Shown here: positions 33,217 to 39,774 of the stretch, piece by piece | How positions within the stretch are numbered: the first letter of the stretch is position 1 | How the letters are laid out: every line of letters begins with the position of its first letter | NCBI GenBank assembly: GCA_019118605.1 | Contig: DWYP01000021.1 | Coordinates: 1 to 48,314 of the forward strand | Length of the DNA stretch: 48,314 nt | Direction: 5' to 3' | From: Candidatus Alistipes faecavium | GTDB taxonomy: Bacteria; Bacteroidota; Bacteroidia; Bacteroidales; Rikenellaceae | Notes under the pieces: generated by a model | Told to the model about the DNA's origin: nothing | The model's input: only the letters and a program-made list of their open reading frames with translations | The model's database searches: none | Translations under genes and position numbers: made by a program

Positions 33217-33444
33217 TTAGAGGGGTTTTTCGGGGAGGAAGTCGCGGGGCGAGCACCCGAGGTACTTGGCGATCTCGTTGATATGATTGACGTTATACTT
33301 TATATTGTATTTTGGACTTTCTGCCATCCCGATAAATCCTTTGGAAACGCCGATGCCGTATGCCAACATAGCCTGGGATATGTTTTGAGCCATTCGTTCT
33401 TTACGAATGGCTTCAATTACATAAATATCTACCGGCGTTTTCAC
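33217..33444 (-). CDS. small XRE-type helix-turn-helix regulator
   Basis: 75 residues comprising a single HTH domain: DIYVIEAIRKERMAQNISQAMLAYGIGVSKGFIGMAESPKYNIKYNVNHINEIAKYLGCSPRDFLP. The second and third helices are SQAMLAYGIG and KGFIGMAESP. Base composition is richer in A and T than its neighbours, a possible sign of transfer. Two related palindromes lie at its 5' end, one overlapping the predicted transcription start, which suggests autoregulation. It precedes the degenerate phosphodiesterase gene. Confidence 0.8.
   Translation of the reverse strand: MKTPVDIYVIEAIRKERMAQNISQAMLAYGIGVSKGFIGMAESPKYNIKYNVNHINEIAKYLGCSPRDFLPEKPL
33389..33411. promoter_or_regulatory. palindrome inside the XRE gene (possible operator)
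   Basis: A perfect inverted repeat with 9-base arms (GCCATTCGT and ACGAATGGC) and a 5-base spacer. Its centre CGTTCTTTACGA resembles the palindrome at 33451-33463. Confidence 0.4.
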
Positions 33445-33450
33445 AGCAAT

Positions 33451-33470
33451 GCGTTCTTAACGCAAAACTA
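33451..33470 (-). promoter_or_regulatory. XRE gene -7 element overlapped by a palindrome
   Basis: On the minus strand TAGTTTTG at 33470-33463 matches TAnnTTTG. The palindrome GCGTTCTTAACGC at 33451-33463 abuts it and covers the expected transcription start, seven bases upstream of the start codon. It is a good candidate autoregulatory operator. Confidence 0.5.
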
Positions 33471-33540
33471 AAAAATGTGCCATTTGCGTCGCTCTTGTAT
33501 AAGTGAGTATGCTCATTATGATTGAGTGGACTTTTTTTGC

Positions 33541-34370
33541 GAAAGAAGGCCCTTTTGACAGGATGGCAACCGTTCCGGTTGCCAATTTTGCCGCTTTTTG
33601 AATCGGGGCGCAGAACGGGGGTGGATTCGGGATGCGATTCCTTTCGCCCTCTAAAACCGGCTTCTTAAGCCGGTACCTTTTGATGGCAAAAGGTACCCAA
33701 AACCATCCGCAAGTCGATCTTTGCGGAATCCGGAGGGCCGCAACGCTGAACGGGCGGAGTAAGATCGGGCCTATACTCCCTCCCGTTCCGGACACGCTGC
33801 GGCTCTCCGGATTTTTTCTCCGCAAAGATCGAGGATGCGGAATTTTTTTTGCGCGTATAAAAGGGATTTCCGGCTCTGCGAAAAACGCGAAAAAGAAAGA
33901 GCGCGTACCGGAATACGAGCGCCGGGGACGGTTTGCTTGCAAACCCGCGCAGTCGCCCGGCGCCATGGAAGGACGTGCTCTTTCCGCGTTTTTCGCACGC
34001 CGGGCGGTTTTTGCGCCGCTTTTTGCCGATTCAAAAAGCGGCTTAAATCCGACGACCGGAACGGTCGGAGAAAGTCTTTTTACTGATTCCAAATCCGGCT
34101 TCTTAAGCCGGGGCGCAGAACGGGGGCTGATTCGGGATGTGTTTCCTTTCGCCTCCTAAATCCCGCCTCTTAGGCGGGCGGGCGGTTTTTGCGCCGCTTT
34201 TTGCCGACTCAAAAAGCGGCAAGAATCGGCAACCGAAGCGGTTGCCTAATTTGTACCTTTTGATGTCAAAAGGTACCCAAAACCATCCGCAAAGATCGAG
34301 GATGCGGAATTTTTTTTGCGCGTATAAAAAGGATTCCGGCTCTGCGAAAAACGCGAAAAAAACAGAAATG
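33541..34370. repeat. mosaic of duplicated palindromic repeat modules
   Basis: This 830-base field in a 960-base gene-free gap consists of modules present twice in different orders. Module A (44 bp) is at 33605-33648 and 34110-34153. Module B, a CCGGCTT/AAGCCGG hairpin, is near 33657 and 34095. Module C, a GTACCTTTTG hairpin with its CCAAAACCATCCGCAA flank, is at 33673-33712 and 34253-34292. Module D (about 73 bp) is at 33821-33894 and 34288-34360. Module E (42 bp, one difference) is at 34001-34042 and 34179-34220. Other hairpins such as GGCAACCG/CGGTTGCC lie between. Open frames in it are repeat by-products. The remainder of the gap (33471-33540) shows nothing clear. Confidence 0.85.
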
Positions 34371-34379
34371 ATGAACTGC

Positions 34380-34398
34380 GGATCGGAAACGCCGATCC
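34380..34398 (-). terminator. possible terminator of mnmA
   Basis: GGATCGG and CCGATCC form a 7-bp stem 11 bases beyond the mnmA stop; the T-run lies about 15 bases further on, inside the repeat field, so the call is weak. Confidence 0.35.
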
Positions 34399-34408
34399 CC
34401 GAACCCGG

Positions 34409-35611
34409 TTACGCTTCGATGACCCCCGAGCCGACGAGCTCGTCGCCGTCGTACCACGCGGCAAACTGCCCCGGGGTGATGCCCCGCTGGGGCTCGTCGA
34501 AGAGCAGGTAAGCCCCGGCTTTGCGGATGAAGAGCCGCGCGCCCTGCAGCGGCTGACGGTAGCGGATGCGCACCGCGAAACGGCCGCTGCCGCCCACGGC
34601 CAGCGCCCGTGCGGGGTCGACCCAGTGAATCTCCGCGGGAAGGATGCGCAGCGCCGGGCGCCACAGCCCCGGATGGGCGTCTCCCTCACCCACGTAGATC
34701 ACGTTCTGTGCGGTGTCGGTCGCCAGAATGAAGAGCGACTCCCTGCGGCCTCCGATGCCGAGGCCCTTGCGCTGCCCGACGGTGTAGTAGTGCGCGCCGT
34801 TGTGCTCGCCGATCTTCTTTCCGTCGCGCACGGTGTAGCGCCACGGCTCGGCCAGTGCCGCGAGCTGTGCGTCCGAAGGTTCCGCCCCGGGCTCCGGAAG
34901 CTCCCGGGGGGTGTATTTCGGCCACGAGGGCAGGATCTCGTGGACGTTCCCGCGCTTCGGGGCGAGCTTCTGCTGGAGGAAGGTCGGGAGGTCGACCTTC
35001 CCGACGAAGCAGATGCCCTGCGAATCCTTCCGCTTGGCGGTGGCGAGCCCCTGCTCGGCGGCGATGCGCCGCACCTCGGGCTTCAGCAGCCCCCCGACGG
35101 GAAAGAGCGCGCGGCTCAACTGCTCCTGCGAGAGCTGGCAGAGAAAATAGCTCTGGTCCTTGTTGGGATCCGTTCCGACGAGCAGCCTGTACAGGGTGCG
35201 TCCGTCGGGGAGGCGCTCCTCGGCCTTGCGGCAGTAGTGCCCCGTGGCGACATAGTCGGCCCCGAGCTTCAGGGCCTCGCGCAGGAAGACGTCGAACTTG
35301 ATCTCGCGGTTGCACAGCACGTCGGGGTTGGGCGTGCGGCCCCGTTCGTACTCGGCGAACATGTAGTCCACGACCCGCGTGCGGTAGTCTGCCGAGAGGT
35401 CGACCACGTGCAGCGGAATGTCGAGCTTGCGGGCCACGAGCTCCGCGAAGACGCGGTCGTCGTGCCACGGGCAGTCGCCCTCGAGCGTGCCGGTGGTGTC
35501 GTGCCAGTTGATCATGAAGAGCCCGATGACCTCGTGCCCCTGCTCCTTCAGAAGCCATGCGGCCACCGACGAGTCGACGCCGCCCGAAAGACCTATCACT
35601 ACGCGTGCCAT
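34409..35611 (-). CDS. mnmA: tRNA-specific 2-thiouridylase
   Basis: 400 residues. MARVVIGLSGGVDSSVAAWLLKEQGHEVIGLFM is the PP-loop (SGGVDSS). CNREIKFDVFLREALKLGADYVATGHYCR contains the first catalytic Cys, KDQSYFLCQLSQEQLSRALFPVG follows, and KRKDSQGICFVGKV contains the second catalytic Cys. The C-terminal part (YYTVGQRKGLGIGG) is the tRNA-binding beta-barrel region. It thiolates U34 of tRNA-Lys, -Glu and -Gln. It lies 17 bases downstream of rimM and is read with it. Confidence 0.97.
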   Translation of the reverse strand: MARVVIGLSGGVDSSVAAWLLKEQGHEVIGLFMINWHDTTGTLEGDCPWHDDRVFAELVARKLDIPLHVVDLSADYRTRVVDYMFAEYERGRTPNPDVLCNREIKFDVFLREALKLGADYVATGHYCRKAEERLPDGRTLYRLLVGTDPNKDQSYFLCQLSQEQLSRALFPVGGLLKPEVRRIAAEQGLATAKRKDSQGICFVGKVDLPTFLQQKLAPKRGNVHEILPSWPKYTPRELPEPGAEPSDAQLAALAEPWRYTVRDGKKIGEHNGAHYYTVGQRKGLGIGGRRESLFILATDTAQNVIYVGEGDAHPGLWRPALRILPAEIHWVDPARALAVGGSGRFAVRIRYRQPLQGARLFIRKAGAYLLFDEPQRGITPGQFAAWYDGDELVGSGVIEA

Positions 35612-35628
35612 GTGCCAGCCGGTTTCCG

Positions 35629-36144
35629 TTATAAATCCAACAACCCCTCCGGGAGGATGAAATGCACCGTGCGGCCCTCGAAGTCGATGTGCGCGATGAA
35701 CTCCTCGGCGGCCGGGACGAGCACCGTACGGCCGTCGCCCTCCAGCTCGAAGAGGGGGTTCGTGTCGCTGTCGTAGAAGTCCGCGAGCGTACCCTCGAAG
35801 CGTCGCCCCGATCCGGTCTCCTCGGCCCCGACCGCGAATCCGATCAGGTCTTCGAGGTAAAATTCGTCGTCGTCGGGATCTGCGAGGCTTTCGATGCGGA
35901 ACTCCAGTCCGACGAGTTCCCCGGCGCGGCGTTCGGTGTCGAGGTCGGCGAATGCGGCGACGGCTCCGGTCTGCCCGCGGCGTTCGAAATGCTCGCACCA
36001 GAGCGGGACGTCGAGTCCGTCGATGGAGACCATCAGGGGGGTCTTTGCGGGGTCGAAGTCCTCGGGGAAGGCGTCGTAGAGCGAGAGCATCACGCTGCCT
36101 GCGGTTCCGAAAAGTTTGTTGATTCGTCCTGCGGAATTAGCCAT
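35629..36144 (-). CDS. rimM: ribosome maturation factor RimM
   Basis: 171 residues, normal for the family. The N-terminal RimM domain reads INKLFGTAGSVMLSLYDAFPEDF (usual form I-x-k-xhGxxGEv) and includes FERRGQTGAVAAFADLDTERRAGELVGLEFRI. The PRC-barrel domain follows from about residue 95 with FYLEDLIGFAV and ends FIAHIDFEGRTVHFILPEGLLDL. It helps mature the 30S subunit and binds S19. The start at 36144 is preferred; the upstream ATG at 36192 would begin inside the rpsP terminator. Confidence 0.9.
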   Translation of the reverse strand: MANSAGRINKLFGTAGSVMLSLYDAFPEDFDPAKTPLMVSIDGLDVPLWCEHFERRGQTGAVAAFADLDTERRAGELVGLEFRIESLADPDDDEFYLEDLIGFAVGAEETGSGRRFEGTLADFYDSDTNPLFELEGDGRTVLVPAAEEFIAHIDFEGRTVHFILPEGLLDL

Positions 36145-36164
36145 TTCGAAAGGGTTTACTGCTG

Positions 36165-36172
36165 CAAAAATA
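36165..36172 (-). promoter_or_regulatory. -7 promoter element of rimM-mnmA
   Basis: On the minus strand TATTTTTG matches TAnnTTTG, immediately downstream of the rpsP terminator, allowing separate expression of rimM-mnmA. Confidence 0.5.
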
Positions 36173-36173
36173 C

Positions 36174-36208
36174 AAAAAAAACAGCAAATCACCGGAGTGA
36201 TCTGCTGT
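36174..36208 (-). terminator. terminator of rpsP
   Basis: ACAGCAAATCAC and GTGATCTGCTGT form a stem with one mismatch around CGGA; eight T residues follow on the minus strand. Confidence 0.85.
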
Positions 36209-36231
36209 CTTATCGAAAGTGTTGATAGCGC

Positions 36232-36795
36232 TTATTCGGCAGCCGGGGCCTCCTCGGCGGCGGGAGCCTCCTCGGCGTTCTCGGCGGCAGCTTCGGCAGC
36301 GGCGGCTTCGGCAGCCTCACGGGCAGCGGCTTCGGCAGCGGCCTTCTTCTCGGCGATGGCGGCGGCGCGCTCCTCGTTCACCTTGCTCTCGGCAGCCAGG
36401 CGGGCCTTCTCGGCGGCCTTGGCGTCGGAAGCGATCTTGTTGGTCTTGGCCTCGATCTTGCCGGTCTTGGCCTCCATCCACTTGTTGAAGCGTGCCTCGG
36501 CCTCGGCCTCGGAGAATGCGCCCTTGGCGACGCCTCCGAGCAGGTGCTTCTTGTAGAGGACACCCTTGTAGGAGAGGATAGCCCGACAGGTATCGGTGGG
36601 TTGTGCGCCTTTTTGTAACCAATCCAGAGCTTTCTCGAAGTTCAGATCGATCGTAGCAGGATTCGTGTTGGGGTTGTAGGTACCCAACTTCTCGATGAAT
36701 TTACCATCACGTGGCGCTCTGCTATCTGCGGCAACGATGTGATAGAAGGCGTACCCCTTCTTACCATGCCGTGCCAGACGAATTTTAACAGCCAT
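36232..36795 (-). CDS. rpsP: 30S ribosomal protein S16 with long C-terminal tail
   Basis: 187 residues, about twice the size of E. coli S16. Residues 1-80 are the S16 core ([41 protein letters not shown]). After a linker rich in Lys ([19 protein letters not shown]) the tail is a charged helical segment and then an Ala/Glu-rich run ending in [13 protein letters not shown]. Such tails are common in S16 of Bacteroidota. It belongs with rimM, as in many bacteria, but a terminator and a new promoter separate them. Confidence 0.96.
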   Translation of the reverse strand: MAVKIRLARHGKKGYAFYHIVAADSRAPRDGKFIEKLGTYNPNTNPATIDLNFEKALDWLQKGAQPTDTCRAILSYKGVLYKKHLLGGVAKGAFSEAEAEARFNKWMEAKTGKIEAKTNKIASDAKAAEKARLAAESKVNEERAAAIAEKKAAAEAAAREAAEAAAAEAAAENAEEAPAAEEAPAAE

Positions 36796-36857
36796 TTGCT
36801 ATAAAATTTTGTTAATAAAAAGTAAAAAAGCTCACCCTCATCGGGCTATTAAGCGTG

Positions 36858-36887
36858 CAAATGTAGGGAAAATATCCGATTCGACAA
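36858..36887 (-). promoter_or_regulatory. promoter of rpsP
   Basis: On the minus strand TTTG at 36887-36884 and TACATTTG at 36865-36858 are 18 bases apart. The leader is about 55 bases. Confidence 0.75.
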
Positions 36888-36906
36888 AATACGGACACAA
36901 AAAAAG

Positions 36907-36980
36907 TGATCTCGGTGCGGCTCGAACGCACGACCGGCAGATTAGAAATCTGCTGCTCTATCCAACTGAGCTACGAGACC
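36907..36980 (-). tRNA. tRNA-Arg (anticodon UCU)
   Basis: A 74-nt cloverleaf with acceptor GGTCTCG/CGAGATC (one G-U pair) and discriminator A. The D arm is GCTCAGTTGGATAGAGC, the anticodon arm CAGATTTCTAATCTG reads UCU, and the T arm is GTGCGTTCGAGCCGCAC. CCA is not encoded. Confidence 0.96.
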
Positions 36981-36998
36981 AGCCTTTTGTTTCGGGGG

Positions 36999-37030
36999 CA
37001 AAATTAAGAAAAATAAGCTTTCCCGCCAAC
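36999..37030 (-). promoter_or_regulatory. promoter of tRNA-Arg
   Basis: On the minus strand TAATTTTG at 37006-36999 matches the -7 element; GTTG at 37030-37027, 20 bases upstream, matches the -33 element with one mismatch. Confidence 0.65.
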
Positions 37031-37072
37031 TTTTTTGCCTCCGGAGGTGCAAAAGTTCCCCGAAGCCCGCCG

Positions 37073-37148
37073 TCTGTCTGCTGTCTGCCCGCCGTTCTGC
37101 CTGCCGTCCAGACCCGCCGTCCGCCGTTCTGCCTTGCCGTCCCGTGAA
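37073..37148. repeat. degenerate CGCCGTTCTGCC-type repeats
   Basis: Short pyrimidine-rich units such as CCGCCGTTCTGCC, CCTGCCGTCC and CCGCCGTCC follow each other between the tRNA-Arg promoter and the terminator of the DUF5723 gene. The period is irregular (about 8-13 bp). Confidence 0.55.
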
Positions 37149-37154
37149 AACACC

Positions 37155-37190
37155 GCGCGGAGCCGGGAGACGCATCTCCCGGCCCCGCGC
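37155..37190 (-). terminator. terminator of the DUF5723 gene
   Basis: GCGCGGAGCCGGGAGA pairs with TCTCCCGGCCCCGCGC with one mismatch around a 4-base loop; on the minus strand GGTGTTTTC follows. Confidence 0.7.
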
Positions 37191-37214
37191 CGAAATCCGT
37201 GCGGCCGACGGTCG

Positions 37215-38573
37215 TCAGAGCCAGCCCTTGTCGCTGCGGTTCCCGCGGGGCCCGAGCGGAATGCCGAGTCCGAATGTGAGGTTCATCGTGCTCTGCTTGA
37301 TGGGGATCCACTGGGGCGTGTGCTTCGAGAGGAGCATGTCGGTCCCGATGAAGAAGTTGATCCACCCGGGCGTGAAGTTCATTGCCAGGCCGAATACGCC
37401 GCTGCGGTTGTCGAGGAAGGAGTAGCTTCCGGCGAAGGTGAACCACTCGACGGGGCGGATGCTCGCCGAGGCGGTGATGTTGTGGTAGGTGCGGTAGGCC
37501 CAGAAGCGTGCCGAATAGAGCAGCCCGAGTCCCACGCGGCGCTCCCAGAGCTTATACTCGGCCCCGGCGTTGATGGTCGTGCGGAGCGATTTGGCGGTTC
37601 CGGTTGCCGTGGAGGGGGTGAACTTGAGCATTTCGAAGTCGAAGTCCGGCGTGGGTTCGACCTCGCCGCCCGAGACGGTCGTTCCGGTGAACTCGAGGTT
37701 CTGGCTCGAGGTGCCGGCGATGGTGCTGCTCTTGCTCCAGCCGATGAATCCGAGATCCACGACCGCGAGCGAGACCTGCAGGTCGGGCAGGACGTCGAAG
37801 GTCGCCCCGAGGTCCACGGCCATGCCGTATCCGGCGGGGCCTTTGGGCTTGTAGCTGATGTTGCCGAGCTCGAACGTCTCGCTGCCTTCGGGCACCTCGA
37901 CCGAGGCGCCGCCCGCCGAGAGGTCGAATTTCCCTTCGGCGTCGACGCTCCAGATGTCCTCCTGCATCGTCACGTTGAAACGCGTGTATTCGACGGATGT
38001 CCGGGCGAGACCCGCGAGGAACTTCACCCTTGCGCCGATGTAGAGCCGGTCGTCGAGCAGCGGGAAGGAGTAGTTGAATCCCGCCTCGAGGTAGCTGTCG
38101 GCGGCGAATCGGACGTTGCCAATGTTGCCCTGCTTTCCGAGCTTGAGGAACTCGAAGAGCGAGTAGGGGAGGCTCGAGCTCTCGGTGGCGCGCACGGCGA
38201 GGTCGAACGACCAGAAGTGCTTGCGGTTGGCGGTGTAGCGGCCGATTCCGAAGAGGTTGACCCGGGTGTCGAGCCCCAGGCAGTTGTTGTCCCGGAGGTT
38301 CGGGAGAACTTCGGACGCCGTGACGGACTCATCGAGCAGCGTGACGAGCTTCCCGTTTCTCGGATAGAGGATATTGCTCAGGGAGACGTTTCCTCCGACG
38401 GTGAGCTGCATGCCTCCGATCACCGGGATGTTGACGTACCCGCGGTCCGGGGCGAAGGCGGGGTTGAACTGCGAGCGGAAGGTCGACCCTTCCATGAAAT
38501 AGGCCGTCGGGTTCTGGGCCGGGACGGATGCCGCGCAAAGCACGGCCAGGACGAAGAGTATCGTTTTTTTCAT
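37215..38573 (-). CDS. DUF5723 family outer-membrane protein
   Basis: 452 residues with a signal peptide (MKKTILFVLAVLCAASVPAQ). The mature N terminus NPTAYFMEGSTFRSQFNPAFAPDRGYVNIPVIGGMQLTVGGNVSLSNILYP is a typical DUF5723 opening. Many beta strands follow (YSFPLLDDRLYIGARVKFL, MAVDLGATFDVLPDLQVSLAVVDLGFIGW, FTFAGSYSFLDNRSGVFGLAMNFTPGWINFFIGTDM), as expected for a FadL- or PorV-like barrel. Function is unknown. It lies 12 bases downstream of the lipoprotein gene, so the two form an operon. Confidence 0.85.
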   Translation of the reverse strand: MKKTILFVLAVLCAASVPAQNPTAYFMEGSTFRSQFNPAFAPDRGYVNIPVIGGMQLTVGGNVSLSNILYPRNGKLVTLLDESVTASEVLPNLRDNNCLGLDTRVNLFGIGRYTANRKHFWSFDLAVRATESSSLPYSLFEFLKLGKQGNIGNVRFAADSYLEAGFNYSFPLLDDRLYIGARVKFLAGLARTSVEYTRFNVTMQEDIWSVDAEGKFDLSAGGASVEVPEGSETFELGNISYKPKGPAGYGMAVDLGATFDVLPDLQVSLAVVDLGFIGWSKSSTIAGTSSQNLEFTGTTVSGGEVEPTPDFDFEMLKFTPSTATGTAKSLRTTINAGAEYKLWERRVGLGLLYSARFWAYRTYHNITASASIRPVEWFTFAGSYSFLDNRSGVFGLAMNFTPGWINFFIGTDMLLSKHTPQWIPIKQSTMNLTFGLGIPLGPRGNRSDKGWL

Positions 38574-38585
38574 GGGTCGCAGGTT

Positions 38586-39548
38586 TTAGAAGTTGATCTT
38601 GATACCTCCGCGCTTGATGAGGTGGAGGCGGATTTCGATCTGGGGTGTCTGGTCGTCGGCGGGCGTGTTGAGGAAACCGCTGTCGCCGGGGTAATACTTC
38701 TCGAAGCTGACGGGAATGGAGATTTCGGCGCCGTTTACGAGCCGGCGGAGCCCTTCGGCGTAGATGCGCGTCTGTTCGCTCTCGGCGATCGGGCAGGAGT
38801 CGCTCATGGCGTCGATGTAGGCGTCGAAGGAGACGATCTCATAGCTTCCGGAGCGGAACGTCGGGCTGAACTGCATCGAGATGGGCAGCTTGCTGACGAT
38901 CTCTCCGGCGAGGTTCAGCGTGTTGACGGGGTCGGGCGTCCCTTCGGGATCGAGGTTGTCGGCGAGCATGTCGACGACGTCGTTGCTGATGTTGATGCTC
39001 CCGATGTCGTAGTTGAACGGCTCCACGTGCAGGTCGGCGCTGAGGAAGCCGATGAAGCAGTTGCGGAGCTCCTCGTTGACGGCAGGCTCCTTGTATCCGA
39101 TCCTGAACGCCTCCTCGAAGAGCTCGGGCTGCGAGGCGGGTACGCCGAGGAGTTCCGAAAACTCGGGAGCATACTCTTCATAGACGAGTGCGGCAATGGC
39201 GTCGAGTTTCTCGGGATCGGAATCCATCTGGGCGATCAGGGCGTCGAAAATCTCTCCCGAATAACCGGGGTCGTTGATCTGTGTGAGGTCGATGTAGTCG
39301 GCGTTTGCGGGCAGCGGCGCGGGCAGCCATTTGTCGGCCTTGCGGCAGAGAGCCAGGATATCGGACTGGTTGCTGGCGATCTCGCTCATCGAGACGTATA
39401 CGGTGGCCAGGGGCATTTCCGTGACCGATGTCGCGTCACCGATGACGATGTTGTCGGTTTCGAGTTTGCCGAAATCATAGTTGTTATCCACACATGCGGT
39501 GGCCAGCCACCCGGACGCGCAGAGCAGACAGAGAAATTTAAATTTCAT
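38586..39548 (-). CDS. lipoprotein encoded with the DUF5723 barrel
   Basis: 320 residues. The lipoprotein signal is MKFKFLCLLCASGWLATAC, with lipidated Cys19. The mature part is acidic and mostly beta-like, with NYDFGKLETDNIVIGDATSVTEMPLATVYVSM near the start and IEIRLHLIKRGGIKINF at the end. I do not recognise a named domain with certainty. Its tight coupling to the DUF5723 gene suggests that the two proteins act together at the outer membrane. The start at 39548 is chosen because it begins the lipoprotein signal; the frame extends to 39662 without signal character. Confidence 0.8.
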   Translation of the reverse strand: MKFKFLCLLCASGWLATACVDNNYDFGKLETDNIVIGDATSVTEMPLATVYVSMSEIASNQSDILALCRKADKWLPAPLPANADYIDLTQINDPGYSGEIFDALIAQMDSDPEKLDAIAALVYEEYAPEFSELLGVPASQPELFEEAFRIGYKEPAVNEELRNCFIGFLSADLHVEPFNYDIGSINISNDVVDMLADNLDPEGTPDPVNTLNLAGEIVSKLPISMQFSPTFRSGSYEIVSFDAYIDAMSDSCPIAESEQTRIYAEGLRRLVNGAEISIPVSFEKYYPGDSGFLNTPADDQTPQIEIRLHLIKRGGIKINF

Positions 39549-39591
39549 CTGAGGGAGAAAATAATAGGTAAAACAATGATGAAAATCTGCC

Positions 39592-39623
39592 GAAAGATAC
39601 GATCTTTTTCCGAAAATGACAAA
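39592..39623 (-). promoter_or_regulatory. probable promoter of the lipoprotein-DUF5723 operon
   Basis: On the minus strand TTTG at 39623-39620 and TATCTTTC at 39599-39592 are 20 bases apart; the last base of the -7 element deviates. Confidence 0.5.
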
Positions 39624-39760
39624 ATTCAGTCTGATTCGAGAATTTTGTAACACAAATGTCATACATGCGGGTATCCTGTCCGCGGCGTGCTTCCCGGGCC
39701 GGGCGCGCCGTGCAGACGGAAAAATATCCCTTTCCGGGTTCGTTGCCGCGCGGAATTTGC

Positions 39761-39768
39761 TACCTTTG
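39761..39768 (+). promoter_or_regulatory. -7 promoter element of uvrC, implying a very short or absent leader
   Basis: TACCTTTG ends seven bases before the uvrC ATG at 39775. With the usual distance to the start point, transcription would begin at or within a few bases of the start codon. Confidence 0.55.
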
Positions 39769-39774
39769 CGATGT

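Noticed and set aside
33632..34511. Small open frames in the palindromic field (for example one containing KGTQNHPQ)
   Set aside because: They are translations of the repeat modules and change frame between module copies, so they are not genes.
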